Of a DNA stretch of 58,460 nt, positions 34,713 to 43,524 are shown piece by piece. The notes below the pieces were generated by a model. That model was not told where the DNA came from, made no database searches, and saw nothing but the letters and a program-made list of their open reading frames with translations. Made by a program: the position numbers and the translations under genes. The stretch is from an uncultured Bacteroidia bacterium (GTDB lineage Bacteria > Bacteroidota > Bacteroidia > J057 > CALAJH01). The stretch lies in contig CALAJH010000062.1 in assembly GCA_937922655.1 (NCBI GenBank), forward strand, positions 1 to 58,460, given 5' to 3'. Within the stretch, counting starts at the first letter, position 1; every line of letters starts with the position of its first letter.

Positions 34713-35798
34713 ATGAATTTACCCATATCCGTAATCCTGCGAATCATTGTTGTTTTGGTTTTGGCGTTTCCGACGTTGGCAAGGGCTTCGGAAACGAAAG
34801 CCGAAGGAGAACAAAGCGGCGGGTTCAACGTAACCGAACTTTTGCTTCACCACGTATTGGACTCCCACGATTGGCACATCGTCGACATACCGACGGGAGG
34901 GGGTAAATACTTTACGGTTTCGGTTTCGTTGCCGTGGTTGCTTTACGATTCGGAAAAAGGGTTGAAATTTTTCTTTTTGCACGGCCACACCCCCGAAGAA
35001 TTGAACGCCTCGGCCGCCGAACACGGCTATCAAATCGACGGCCATGGACACATCGCCTCGCTAACCGGGGCGAATGTAGTCGATTTGTCGCCGACGAAAA
35101 CGGTATTGCACATTTTGATGGTGGCCTTGGTGATGCTGTTGTTGTTTACGCGCATAGCGTCGGCCTACAAGGCGCGTCCGAACCAAGCTCCGAAAGGCGC
35201 ACAGTCGTTTTTTGAGCCGTTGATAGTTTTTATCCGCGACGAAATTGCCAAGCCGAATCTTCACGGCAAACACGCGGCTTTCGTCCCGTATTTGCTTACG
35301 CTTTTCTTTTTCATTTGGTTCGCCAACATTTTCGGCATCATGCCGTTGAATTCAAACATCGCGGGCAACATCAGCGTGACGGCGGCGTTGGCGGTTTTAA
35401 CGTTTGTTTTGATACAATTCAACGGCACGAAGGACTACTGGGGGCATATATTTTGGTTTCCGGGGCTTCCCGTCCCGTTGAAATTGTTAATGACGGTCGT
35501 TGAAATCGTGGGTTTGCTGACCAAGCCGGTGGCTTTGGCCATACGTCTTTTCGCCAACATTTCGGCGGGCCACTTTATGGTCTTGGCTTTGATAAGTTTG
35601 ATATTTCTTTTGGGCAAACAAGGTCAAAGCGTCGGGGGGGCGCTGGGTATATTGCCGTTGTCGCTGGCGTTTTCGCTTTTCATTTTGACGCTTGAAGTGT
35701 TGGTGGCGATAGTTCAGGCGTACATTTTCACGTTATTGACGGCGGTGTTTATCGGTCAGGCGATGGAAAGCCACGACCACGCCGAAGCCGGACATTAA
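34713..35798 (+). CDS. atpB: F0F1 ATP synthase subunit a
   Basis: 361 residues, longer than the ~270-residue E. coli protein because of an N-terminal signal-like helix (residues 1-26) and a His-rich periplasmic segment (LLLHHVLDSHDWHIVD), typical of Bacteroidota. Essential helices are at the C-terminal half: FIWFANIFGIMPLN, KPVALAIRLFANISAGHFMV (with the conserved proton-channel Arg in IRLFAN) and LEVLVAIVQAYIFTLLTAVFI. It forms the proton half-channels of F0. The next gene starts 11 bases downstream but is not an ATP synthase gene. Confidence 0.96.
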   Translation: MNLPISVILRIIVVLVLAFPTLARASETKAEGEQSGGFNVTELLLHHVLDSHDWHIVDIPTGGGKYFTVSVSLPWLLYDSEKGLKFFFLHGHTPEELNASAAEHGYQIDGHGHIASLTGANVVDLSPTKTVLHILMVALVMLLLFTRIASAYKARPNQAPKGAQSFFEPLIVFIRDEIAKPNLHGKHAAFVPYLLTLFFFIWFANIFGIMPLNSNIAGNISVTAALAVLTFVLIQFNGTKDYWGHIFWFPGLPVPLKLLMTVVEIVGLLTKPVALAIRLFANISAGHFMVLALISLIFLLGKQGQSVGGALGILPLSLAFSLFILTLEVLVAIVQAYIFTLLTAVFIGQAMESHDHAEAGH

Positions 35799-35809
35799 TT
35801 TTATTTGCG

Positions 35810-36715
35810 GTGAATCTTCCCCACAATCCCTACGACCATTTTTTCAAAACCACGCTTGCGGAATACGCGCAAGAGCTGTTTTCGTACGTTTTGGGTACGC
35901 GCGTCTTGGACGTGATTGTCGAAACATTGGAGGAAGAGCAGGCCATTCTTCGCGCCACGCCGGACATGGTTTTTTTCTTGGTCTTGGAGGACGAACGGCG
36001 AATTCTAGGCCAACTCGAAGAAGAGACGGGCGAACCCGACGGATTGTGCAAAAAGCTTATTCAACATTTCTACCTTTTGGAAGAAAAATACGGACAAAAG
36101 CCTTTGCAGTTTGTCGGTTTTCTCAAAGACATTGCCCATCGATTTCGCAACGGACTCAACGACGGCGTCGAAGGTTTTGGAACGGGGCCGGGGGTGGCGT
36201 TTATTGCCTTTAATTTTTCCGACGTGCCCGCAGACCGTGTCGCCGCTCGAAGGACGTTGCCCGCTTTGGCCGTATCCCTGTTCTGCGACCGTTCGCGTCT
36301 TTCCGACGAGGCCGTCGCCTCACTCATGGACGACATAAAAAACTCCGCGAATGAAAAAGATTATCAAATTTTGTACTCGGGGCTGCAACTTGCATTGACC
36401 AAACAGCGTATATCGGAAGATTTATATGTAACGCTTATGGGGAAAATGATTGAAAAGGAGGGCGAGGATATTTTTTGGAGATTCGCCACCGAAGACCGTT
36501 TTGGAACCAAGTTTCTTTGGCCCAAAATTCAGGAATACGCCGACAAACAAAGCCGTGAGCTTGCCGAAAACGCTTACAAATCCGGGCGCGACGAGGGCAT
36601 ACGCGAAAATCAAATTCGCACCGCTCGCGCGATGCACAACAAAGGCGCCGACGCCGCTTTTATTTTCGAGATTACAGGCCTCCGCCCCGAAGAGTACTTG
36701 GGTAATGAACGCTAG
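35810..36715 (+). CDS. Rpn/PD-(D/E)XK-like nuclease family protein inside the atp operon
   Basis: 301 residues from the GTG at 35810. The pattern NPYDHFFKTTLAEYAQELFSYVLGTRV, then TPDMVFFLVLEDERRILGQLEEET, resembles Rpn-like (PDDEXK transposase-associated) proteins. These spread in Bacteroidota and cyanobacteria and usually end in charged helical repeats. Its C-terminus fits (RELAENAYKSGRDEGIRENQ, then a small motif ITGLRPEEYLG). The catalytic D and E-x-Q set is only partly visible (D52; LEEET for the usual EFQ), so activity is uncertain. It separates atpB from atpE, an unusual position, and is followed by a vestigial duplicate of part of itself. Confidence 0.7.
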   Translation: MNLPHNPYDHFFKTTLAEYAQELFSYVLGTRVLDVIVETLEEEQAILRATPDMVFFLVLEDERRILGQLEEETGEPDGLCKKLIQHFYLLEEKYGQKPLQFVGFLKDIAHRFRNGLNDGVEGFGTGPGVAFIAFNFSDVPADRVAARRTLPALAVSLFCDRSRLSDEAVASLMDDIKNSANEKDYQILYSGLQLALTKQRISEDLYVTLMGKMIEKEGEDIFWRFATEDRFGTKFLWPKIQEYADKQSRELAENAYKSGRDEGIRENQIRTARAMHNKGADAAFIFEITGLRPEEYLGNER

Positions 36716-36770
36716 CGCAAAGGCAACAAATTTCGTTTTGGAGGGCGAGGATATTTTTTCGAAATTCGCC
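36457..36770 (+). repeat. 31-base duplicate: gene copy and downstream relic
   Basis: GGAGGGCGAGGATATTTTTT at 36457-36476 inside the Rpn-like gene recurs at 36740-36759, after its stop codon. With the flanking bases, 29 of 31 positions match (36457-36487 and 36740-36770). The second copy encodes EGEDIFSKFA in the corresponding frame, then stops making sense, so 36716-36878 looks like debris of a second copy of the gene. Confidence 0.7.
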
Positions 36771-36829
36771 CCATGTAATTCGTGCCATCATTCAATCGAA
36801 TTTACTTGCATCATACACACAAGAAATTA

Positions 36830-36837
36830 TATATTTT
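36830..36837 (+). promoter_or_regulatory. -7-like box TATATTTT for atpE
   Basis: Seven of eight match to TAnnTTTG in an AT-rich leader, 41 bases before the ATG at 36879. It may drive the distal part of the atp operon independently of the inserted gene. Confidence 0.4.
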
Positions 36838-36878
36838 TAAATAAATAGGATTTATTAACCCAAAAATCAATAACAATT

Positions 36879-37109
36879 ATGCTGTTGGAATCCGGAATGG
36901 ATAAAATGGGCGCGGGCATCGGTGCGGGCGTAGCGGTCATCGGTGCGGGCTTGGGTATTGGCAAGTTGGCGGCTTCGGCCGTCGAATCCATGGCTCGTCA
37001 GCCCGAAGCGACCAACGACGTGCGCGGCGCCATGATTCTCACCGCGGCTTTCGTGGAAGGCGTGGCCTTGTTTGCCGAAGTGGTTTGTTTGCTTATCGCG
37101 CTCGGCTGA
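36879..37109 (+). CDS. atpE: F0F1 ATP synthase subunit c
   Basis: 76 residues, two helices. The loop ARQPEATNDVRG (39-50) is the conserved polar loop. The proton-carrying carboxylate is E60 (AAFVEGVALF). A second acidic residue, E67, follows in the same helix (ALFAEVVCLL), where relatives have a hydrophobic residue. The residue after E60 is Gly, not Ser/Thr, and residues associated with Na+ binding in helix 1 are not evident, so it is probably proton-coupled. Confidence 0.95.
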   Translation: MLLESGMDKMGAGIGAGVAVIGAGLGIGKLAASAVESMARQPEATNDVRGAMILTAAFVEGVALFAEVVCLLIALG

Positions 37110-37127
37110 CAAAAATTTTGCCGTTGT

Positions 37128-37148
37128 CCGCCCGCGGTTGGCGGGCGG
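37128..37148 (+). other. Stem-loop between atpE and atpF
   Basis: CCGCCCGC / GCGGGCGG with a 5-base loop and no T-run. It is likely an mRNA stem that stabilises the upstream c-subunit message, which needs more copies, rather than a terminator. Confidence 0.6.
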
Positions 37149-37187
37149 TACGCGGCTCCTTCTTTCATCTAAATCGGCATACCCACA

Positions 37188-37682
37188 ATGGAAATTATAC
37201 TCCCAAAGTTCGGTCTGTTTTTTTGGACGCTTGTCGTCTTTCTGACCGTCTTTTTTCTTTTGAAAAAATTTGCATGGGGGCCCATCCTCAAAGCCCTCAA
37301 CGACCGGGAAACCGACATCGAAAACAAGCTTAGGTCCGCCGCCGAAGCCGAGGCGCGCATGAAAACGCTCACCGCCGAGAACGAAAAAATCCTTCAAGAG
37401 GCTCAAAGCGAGCGCGCCAAAATCCTCAAAGAAGCCGGCGAACTTAAAGCGCAAATCATTGCCGAAGCCAAAAAAGAGGCCCAAGCCGAAGCCGCCAAAG
37501 AATTGGCCAACGCCCGGCGCGTCATCGAGTCCGAAAAAGCCGCCGCCGTCGCCCATATCAAGCAAACGGCCGTGCGTCTTTCCATCGAAGTGGCCGAAAA
37601 AGTCTTGCGCTACGAACTCGCCGACAAAACCAAGCACGAACAATTCGCCACGCAACTCGTCAACGACATTCGCCTCAATTAA
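37188..37682 (+). CDS. atpF: F0F1 ATP synthase subunit b
   Basis: 164 residues: one N-terminal membrane helix (FGLFFWTLVVFLTVFFLLKKF, ~6-26), then a long charged coiled coil rich in Ala, Lys and Glu (~35-140) and the delta-binding C-terminus. It is the peripheral stalk that holds F1 against F0. Its TAA overlaps the ATG of atpH by one base. Confidence 0.95.
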   Translation: MEIILPKFGLFFWTLVVFLTVFFLLKKFAWGPILKALNDRETDIENKLRSAAEAEARMKTLTAENEKILQEAQSERAKILKEAGELKAQIIAEAKKEAQAEAAKELANARRVIESEKAAAVAHIKQTAVRLSIEVAEKVLRYELADKTKHEQFATQLVNDIRLN

Positions 37683-38221
37683 TGTTACCCGAACGGATTG
37701 CCCGGCGCTACGCCAAATCGCTTTTTGAGTTGGCACAGGAAAAAAACGCGACCGACGCCGTCAAAAACGACGTCGACTTTTTAGAGCGGGTTTACGACCT
37801 CACGCCCGAATTTCGCTTTTTTTTGCGCGGCCCCGAGGTACAACCCCGCGTCAAGGCCCGAATCCTTAAAATTCTCTTTGACGGCAAACTGCACGTCGTT
37901 ACGGGGACGTTTTTGGAACTTCTGGCTATGCGCAGCCGCGTCGAACTTTTGCCCCAAATCGCGTACGCCTTTTTGGATTTGTATCATCAATCGCGCAACG
38001 AGGTCGTCGTCAAGCTTATCAGCGCCCAAGCCCTTTCCGACGAACAAAAAAATATTATTGCCCAAAGGGTAAAAACGGGACTCAACAAAACGCCGATTTT
38101 GCGCGAAGAGGTGCGTCCCGAACTCATCGGCGGATTTAAACTTCTTATCGGAACCCAACTTTACGACCAAACGGTCGTACGCGCATTGCGTAAAATCGAA
38201 AAAGAATTTTCCAAAATTTAA
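37682..38221 (+). CDS. atpH: F0F1 ATP synthase subunit delta
   Basis: 179 residues. The N-terminus [20 protein letters not shown] and the C-terminal [27 protein letters not shown] are the family signatures. It links the b stalk to the top of F1. Translationally coupled to atpF (TAATG) and followed by atpA after 26 bases. Confidence 0.95.
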   Translation: MLPERIARRYAKSLFELAQEKNATDAVKNDVDFLERVYDLTPEFRFFLRGPEVQPRVKARILKILFDGKLHVVTGTFLELLAMRSRVELLPQIAYAFLDLYHQSRNEVVVKLISAQALSDEQKNIIAQRVKTGLNKTPILREEVRPELIGGFKLLIGTQLYDQTVVRALRKIEKEFSKI

Positions 38222-38247
38222 TCAATACCCCAGCGGTTCAAACATAT

Positions 38248-39828
38248 ATGATAGAAGTCAGGCCGGACGAAGTTTCGGCAATTCTTAGAGAACAGCTGTC
38301 GGGCTTTAAGTCGGCGGCGGAACTGGAAGAAGTAGGTACGGTATTGCAGGTGGGCGACGGTATCGCCCGAGTTTACGGTTTGACGAGCGTCGAAGCGGGC
38401 GAACTCGTCGAATTTGAAAATCAAATGAAGGGTATGGTGCTCAACCTCGAAGAGGACAACGTGGGCGTCGTACTCTTTGGCCAATCCACGGGTATACGCG
38501 AAGGAAGCATCGTCCGCCGTACCAAACAAATCGCGTCGGTGAAAGTCGGCGACGGTATGTTGGGGCGGGTCGTCAATCCTTTGGGCGAACCGATAGACGG
38601 CAAAGGACCGATTACCGGTTCGCTTTACGATTGTCCTTACGAACGCGTGGCCCCGGGCGTGATTTATCGTCAGCCCGTCAGCGAGCCTTTGCAAACGGGC
38701 ATCAAGGCCATCGATTCCATGATTCCCATCGGACGCGGCCAACGCGAATTGATTATCGGCGACCGCGCCACGGGAAAAACCGCCATCGCCCTCGACACCA
38801 TCCTCAATCAAAAACAAGGCTTCGAAACGGGCAAAGACCCCGTTTACTGCATTTACGTCGCTTGCGGACAAAAAGCCTCGACGGTGGCGCAGGTCGTCAA
38901 AATACTTGAAGACCGGGGCGCGATGCCCTATACCATCGTCGTCGCCGCGCCCGCCTCCGCCCCCGCGCCCTTACAGTTTTTTGCGCCGTTTGCGGGTGCG
39001 GCCATCGGAGAATTTTTCCGCGACACCGGCCGCCACGCCCTCGTCATCTACGACGACCTTTCCAAACAAGCCGTCGCTTATCGCGAGGTGTCGTTGCTTT
39101 TGCGTCGTCCCCCCGGACGCGAAGCCTACCCCGGCGATATTTTCTATCTCCACTCCCGACTCCTTGAAAGGGCCGCAAAAATTATCGCCAACGACGACAT
39201 CGCCCGGCAAATGAACGACCTCCCCGAATCAATCAAGCCCATCATCAAAGGCGGGGGGTCGCTTACCGCCTTGCCCGTCATCGAAACCCAAATGGGCGAC
39301 GTCTCCGCCTACATCCCCACCAACGTCATCTCGATTACCGACGGCCAGATTTTCGTCGAGTCCAACCTTTTCAATTCCGGCGTTCGTCCCGCCATCAACG
39401 TCGGTATTTCGGTTTCGCGCGTCGGCGGCAGCGCCCAAATCAAGTCGATGAAAAAAGTCGCCGGTTCGCTCAAACTCGAACTCGCCCAATACCGCGAACT
39501 CGAAGCGTTTGCCAAATTCGGTTCCGACCTTGACGCCTCAACCAAGCTTCAGCTCGAACGCGGTAAACGCTCGGTCGAAATTCTCAAACAAGGTCAGTTC
39601 GTGCCGTATCCCGTCGAAGAGCAGGTCGCCGTGATTCACATCAACAGCAAAGGTTTGCTCTTGGACGTACCCGTGGAAAAAATTGCGGAATTTGAAAAAG
39701 AATTTCTTAATTTGGCGCGGATAAAGCTGCGTTCGACGCTCGACGCGGTCAAAGCCGGCAAGTTCGACGACGATATCGCCTCCCAACTCGAAAACGCGGC
39801 CAAAGAAATCGTCCCACGGTTCAAATAA
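38248..39828 (+). CDS. atpA: F0F1 ATP synthase subunit alpha
   Basis: 526 residues. P-loop [15 protein letters not shown], the [14 protein letters not shown] segment, and the SxxR-type ending [38 protein letters not shown] with the conserved arginine finger region ([11 protein letters not shown]). It forms the non-catalytic nucleotide sites of the alpha3beta3 head. Confidence 0.98.
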   Translation: MIEVRPDEVSAILREQLSGFKSAAELEEVGTVLQVGDGIARVYGLTSVEAGELVEFENQMKGMVLNLEEDNVGVVLFGQSTGIREGSIVRRTKQIASVKVGDGMLGRVVNPLGEPIDGKGPITGSLYDCPYERVAPGVIYRQPVSEPLQTGIKAIDSMIPIGRGQRELIIGDRATGKTAIALDTILNQKQGFETGKDPVYCIYVACGQKASTVAQVVKILEDRGAMPYTIVVAAPASAPAPLQFFAPFAGAAIGEFFRDTGRHALVIYDDLSKQAVAYREVSLLLRRPPGREAYPGDIFYLHSRLLERAAKIIANDDIARQMNDLPESIKPIIKGGGSLTALPVIETQMGDVSAYIPTNVISITDGQIFVESNLFNSGVRPAINVGISVSRVGGSAQIKSMKKVAGSLKLELAQYRELEAFAKFGSDLDASTKLQLERGKRSVEILKQGQFVPYPVEEQVAVIHINSKGLLLDVPVEKIAEFEKEFLNLARIKLRSTLDAVKAGKFDDDIASQLENAAKEIVPRFK

Positions 39829-39831
39829 GCC

Positions 39832-40710
39832 ATGCCGAGTTTAAAAGACATACGCCTGCGCATCAAAAGCGTGCAAACCACGCAACAGACCACGCGGGCG
39901 ATGAAAATGGTGGCGGCCTCCAAGCTCCGCCGCGCCCAAGACACGATTTTGCAGTTTCGTCCGTACGCCAACAAGCTCGGCGAACTGCAGCGCAACTTGG
40001 TCGCCGCCGCCGGTTCCGATGTAACGTCCGAATACGCCGAAGTCCGCGAGACGAACAACGTCCTGTTTGTCGTCGTCACTTCCAACCGGGGGCTGTGCGG
40101 CGCTTTCAACGCCGCAATTATCAAACTCGCCCAGACCGCCGCCGAAAACGAATACGCCGAACTCCATCGTCAAGGAAAGGTCAAGTTCCTCTGCCTCGGC
40201 AAAAAAGGGTACGACTATTTCAAAAAACGCGGCTTTCCCATCGTTTCCGACGACTTCGACGTTTTTTCCAAACTCAGTTTCGACGTCGTGAACGTTGTCG
40301 GGGAGCGGATTTTAAAAGGTTTTCGCGACGGCGAATGGGACAAGGTCGTCTTGTTTTACAACGCCTTCAAGAACGTGGCCACCCAAATCCGTACCGAGGA
40401 GACGCTTTTGCCCGCAACGGCCCAAGCCGATGCGGGCGCCGTCCTTTCCACCGACTACATCTACGAACCCGACCAAGCCCAAATTCTCCGACGTCTTGTG
40501 CCGCAAATCCTTAAGACCCGTTTTTACAGGGCGGTCTTGGAATCGAACGCCTCCGAACACGGCGCACGCATGTTCGCCATGGACCAAGCCACCGAAAACG
40601 CCGAAGCCCTCGTCAAAGAACTGCGCCTCACCTTCAACAAAGCCCGTCAAGCCGCCATCACCAAAGAAATTTTGGAAATCGTCGGTGGCGCCGAAGCTTT
40701 GGCCTCCTAA
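39832..40710 (+). CDS. atpG: F0F1 ATP synthase subunit gamma
   Basis: 292 residues. N-terminal SLKDIRLRIKSVQTTQQTTRAMKMVAASKL and the central VVTSNRGLCGAFNAAII are diagnostic, and the C-terminal helix (EHGARMFAMDQATENAEALVKELRLTFNKARQAAITKEILEIVGGAEAL) completes the rotor shaft. Last gene of the cluster; atpD and atpC are elsewhere, as in many Bacteroidota. Confidence 0.97.
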   Translation: MPSLKDIRLRIKSVQTTQQTTRAMKMVAASKLRRAQDTILQFRPYANKLGELQRNLVAAAGSDVTSEYAEVRETNNVLFVVVTSNRGLCGAFNAAIIKLAQTAAENEYAELHRQGKVKFLCLGKKGYDYFKKRGFPIVSDDFDVFSKLSFDVVNVVGERILKGFRDGEWDKVVLFYNAFKNVATQIRTEETLLPATAQADAGAVLSTDYIYEPDQAQILRRLVPQILKTRFYRAVLESNASEHGARMFAMDQATENAEALVKELRLTFNKARQAAITKEILEIVGGAEALAS

Positions 40711-40742
40711 CCTCTTTTCATACACACATTCATTTTTTTGCG

Positions 40743-40771
40743 CCGCCCGTCTAAAAACGGGCGGTTTTTTT
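40743..40771 (+). terminator. Intrinsic terminator of the atp operon
   Basis: CCGCCCGT / ACGGGCGG with a 6-base A-rich loop and T7, 33 bases after the atpG stop. Confidence 0.92.
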
Positions 40772-40853
40772 AGGGGAAAACTTTTGCAAACCAACTTATT
40801 CTTGCGATGGTCGAGAGGGCGCCGGGTACGTGCCATTGCCAAGGCGTGCTTGC

Positions 40854-42881
40854 TTATTTTTCGACGAAAAAAGTAAAATCTTTTTTTACGGCGTTGCCGG
40901 CGTAGTCGACCAAAGCAACGGAAAAGACGTGTTTTCCCGGCGGGGGCGGGCTTTCAAATCGGTGGATGAGCAGGCCCGTATAATCGTAATATTCGCCGAC
41001 GACCCATGCTCCGTCCAAATAACAATGTACGGCGTAGGGATTGACTTCGGCCACGTCGTCTTTGGCGACAAACGTGAGTTTTTGGGCGCCGGGCGCCAGC
41101 GTTGCGCCGTCGGTGAAGTTCTGCGGGGAGAGGGTCGGCGGGGTGCGGTCGCCAATCAAGCAAAAGCGGCCCATACGTTTGGCGACCGTCGCTCCCGTTG
41201 TGTTGGTTGAAAACCGGTTGAGCGTGCCGTCGTAACGCAGTTCCATGAGTTGGATTTGTCCCGCTTGAAAGCGTTCGACGTTGCGGTCGGGAAAAAGACG
41301 CACCGAAACGGGCCGAAACAGAGCGATGGTTGCATCGCCGAGCGAATATATCGGCGAACAAGCGTCGGGGTGGACGGGGGTTTGCGACCGGAATTCGACG
41401 AACGTTGTATCGAAAAACGACGTACCCGAAAAATGGGCGCGGAAATGTTTTTCGTAACCTTTGGGTTGGAAGCTCGTTTCGCGCCCCGGTACGACCGCCG
41501 CCGCAATGTAAAATTCCATCGCTTCGGCCCAACCCGCGCTTTGCGCCCGTACCGGCAGTTTGTGTGTTTCCGGCGCGACGAGCGTATAGGCGTATGGTCC
41601 TTCGGTGTACGCGGGCCGAAACGATTTTTTCGAGCCGTCGGAATATTCGACGACGACGGGTGCGTCGGGCGGGGGCAAGGCGTGGCGAATGACGGCGACG
41701 TTTCGGCGCAGGGTGTAGCTTGGCGCGACGCCTTCGCCCGTGCCGTAAATTATCGTTTCGGCCGTTGTGCTTTGTTTGATGCGTCCGTTCCACACGGTTT
41801 GGTTGCCGTGAACGTCTTCGACGACCAAACGCAAGCGGTGCACGGCCGTGTCTTTGAGTTCGATTTTGCCGTTGTTGACGAGTCGGGTGTAAATCGGCAT
41901 GCGGTTGCCCGGTTCGACGAACGCTTTTTGTAAAAACACGTCCTCTTTGACGAGCGTCGGATAGTCCAAGTGGTGCATGACGTAGCGGCTGTCGTCGAAG
42001 GTGAATCGCTCGATTTGATAGGCGTAAACGATTTGCTCGTCGAGCCAAAGCGTGGCCTTGTAAACGCCGAGCAGGTTGGGGGTTCCGTAGACGCGGTCGA
42101 AGGCGGCGAACAAAACCCCGACGCGTCCCTTGACCTCCAAGATTTCATAGCAGTGGTATTGACCGCCGTCGAAAACGGGAACGGCGTGCCACGTTTCGAA
42201 CTTTCCAAAAACGCGCGATTGGGCGTCCAAAGGCGTTAACCCGATGCGCGTAAAAAACGGCGGCACGAAATCGACGACGTCGGTTTTGTGGTAATGCAGG
42301 GCGTTGAGCGGCCGCTCGGACGGGTCGCGGATTTCGTAATGGAGGTGCGGCCCCGAACTGCCGCCCGTGCTTCCCGCCCAACCGATGATTTGCCCTTGTT
42401 TGACGGGAAACTCTCCCGGGGCGAAAAAGAGGTCTTGACAAAATTGTCGGTCGGCCTTTTGTTTGGCGACCATTCGTTTTTCGACGGCGGGCATATAGGC
42501 TTCGAGATGGCCGTAGACGGTGGAGAATCCGTCGGGGTGGCGGATAAAGAGCGCGCGTCCGTAGCCGTCGTGCCATGTTCGCACGCGGTGAACGTAGCCG
42601 TCGGCCGCCGCCAGCACGGGTACGCCCCACACGCCCGTGGGAATATCCAAGCCGAAGTGGAAGTGGTTGTGGCGGGGTTCGCCGTGGGTGCCGGAAAGGC
42701 CTTTGTGATTGGGCAGAGGAAAAAGGTATTTTCCGCTTTGGGGGGGCGGGCCGTGGTCGGGGCGGTAAAGGATGGGATTGGGGTCGTAATATTCGGCGGG
42801 GGAATGGCTTTCGGTATGCGGTTCCGCGACCGTCAACGCCATGGCTGTCAGCACGACCCTCGTCCACGCCGATGTTTTCAT
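40854..42881 (-). CDS. M23-family (LytM) peptidase with long C-terminal region
   Basis: 675 residues from the ATG at 42881, whose ATGA overlaps the TPR gene stop. A signal-like N-terminus is followed by the peptidase domain (~45-220). Zinc ligands lie in HNHFHFGLDIPTGV (H and D) and GPHLHYEI (HxH). VLAAADGYVHRVR and GSSGPHLHYE are typical of active lysostaphin/LytM enzymes. The remaining ~450 residues look like several beta-sandwich domains, the last of them PKD/Ig-like (DDVAEVNPYAVHCYLDGAW). It probably cleaves peptidoglycan cross-links in the periplasm. Confidence 0.88.
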   Translation of the reverse strand: MKTSAWTRVVLTAMALTVAEPHTESHSPAEYYDPNPILYRPDHGPPPQSGKYLFPLPNHKGLSGTHGEPRHNHFHFGLDIPTGVWGVPVLAAADGYVHRVRTWHDGYGRALFIRHPDGFSTVYGHLEAYMPAVEKRMVAKQKADRQFCQDLFFAPGEFPVKQGQIIGWAGSTGGSSGPHLHYEIRDPSERPLNALHYHKTDVVDFVPPFFTRIGLTPLDAQSRVFGKFETWHAVPVFDGGQYHCYEILEVKGRVGVLFAAFDRVYGTPNLLGVYKATLWLDEQIVYAYQIERFTFDDSRYVMHHLDYPTLVKEDVFLQKAFVEPGNRMPIYTRLVNNGKIELKDTAVHRLRLVVEDVHGNQTVWNGRIKQSTTAETIIYGTGEGVAPSYTLRRNVAVIRHALPPPDAPVVVEYSDGSKKSFRPAYTEGPYAYTLVAPETHKLPVRAQSAGWAEAMEFYIAAAVVPGRETSFQPKGYEKHFRAHFSGTSFFDTTFVEFRSQTPVHPDACSPIYSLGDATIALFRPVSVRLFPDRNVERFQAGQIQLMELRYDGTLNRFSTNTTGATVAKRMGRFCLIGDRTPPTLSPQNFTDGATLAPGAQKLTFVAKDDVAEVNPYAVHCYLDGAWVVGEYYDYTGLLIHRFESPPPPGKHVFSVALVDYAGNAVKKDFTFFVEK

Positions 42882-43189
42882 GCTTCGTCGTCGATTTCGA
42901 GGAGGGCGGCGGCGAGTTCGGCGCGGGCGTGCCGGTCGTCGCCCGATTTTTCGATGCCCGCGCGATAAAGCCGGCATGCGCCCGCAAGGTCGTTTTGCCG
43001 TTCGTGCCATTTGCCGTAATGATAGTAAGTCGGCAAATAGTCGGGATGTTCGTGCAACAGCCGTTCAAAATACGCTTGGGCCGAAGCGTCGTCGCCGCTT
43101 TGCACGTGCTCGTGCGCCACGGCGTAGAGTAAAAACGGGTCGTCGGGCGAAGACGACAAATATCCCAACAAGGTTTCCAAGCGGCTCAT
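42878..43189 (-). CDS. Small TPR protein
   Basis: 103 residues from the ATG at 43189. It consists of TPR-like helical pairs: DDPFLLYAVAHEHVQSGDDASAQAYFERLLHEHPDYLPTYYHYGKWHERQNDLAGACRLYRAGIE. Overlap with the peptidase start indicates an operon and translational coupling. It probably forms a scaffold for the peptidase or another partner; no catalytic site. Confidence 0.82.
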   Translation of the reverse strand: MSRLETLLGYLSSSPDDPFLLYAVAHEHVQSGDDASAQAYFERLLHEHPDYLPTYYHYGKWHERQNDLAGACRLYRAGIEKSGDDRHARAELAAALLEIDDEA

Positions 43190-43524
43190 CGCGTGCAAAT
43201 TTAACGAAAACCGGCCTAAGTAGGAGGTAAAAAAGAAGCCTCCCCTTCAAATTGATTTCAAGAGTTTTGTTGCCGTTGTTTTACTCTTGCGAATAAATTT
43301 TTGTTCAATGCTTGCGGCGACGACGGCCGTTGCCGCCTGTTCGACGCCGCAAGGTCCGATTGCCCGACGAATTGGCTGTGGAAAAAAAAATGAGTTTGGG
43401 TACGAAAAAGCGATTTTTATATTAAAATATTTCGTAAACTTGCGAAAATTCAGGTTTGAAATGACAATTCAAAATGCATTTCCATCAAACCTTTTTTAAA
43501 CTAATATAAATAATACTTAATCTT
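43190..43524. other. AT-rich divergent intergenic region
   Basis: 335 bases. It carries the minus-strand box at 43196 and, for the large protein, a one-mismatch box TAAACTTG at 43435-43442. The last ~130 bases are much richer in A and T than the flanks. A short frame at 43309-43499 looks like a mini-lipoprotein but is probably chance. Confidence 0.45.
43196..43203 (-). promoter_or_regulatory. -7 box TAAATTTG for the TPR-peptidase operon
   Basis: Exact TAnnTTTG match ending six bases before the ATG at 43189. Confidence 0.6.

Noticed and set aside
36450-36848. 132-residue frame running from the Rpn-like gene into the following gap
   Set aside because: It shadows the gene in another frame; only its end reads the vestigial repeat, reported as a relic.
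36879-37109. Sodium-coupled ATP synthase
   Set aside because: The residue after E60 is Gly, not Ser/Thr, and no helix-1 ligand set for Na+ was evident.
37128-37148. Terminator inside the atp operon
   Set aside because: The stem is strong but no T-run follows and the downstream genes need transcription from upstream.
43309-43499. Short frame starting MLAATTAVAACSTPQGP, resembling a mini-lipoprotein
   Set aside because: It has a lipobox-like start but the remainder is in AT-rich non-coding-looking sequence with no recognisable domain, and only weak upstream boxes; most likely chance or debris.
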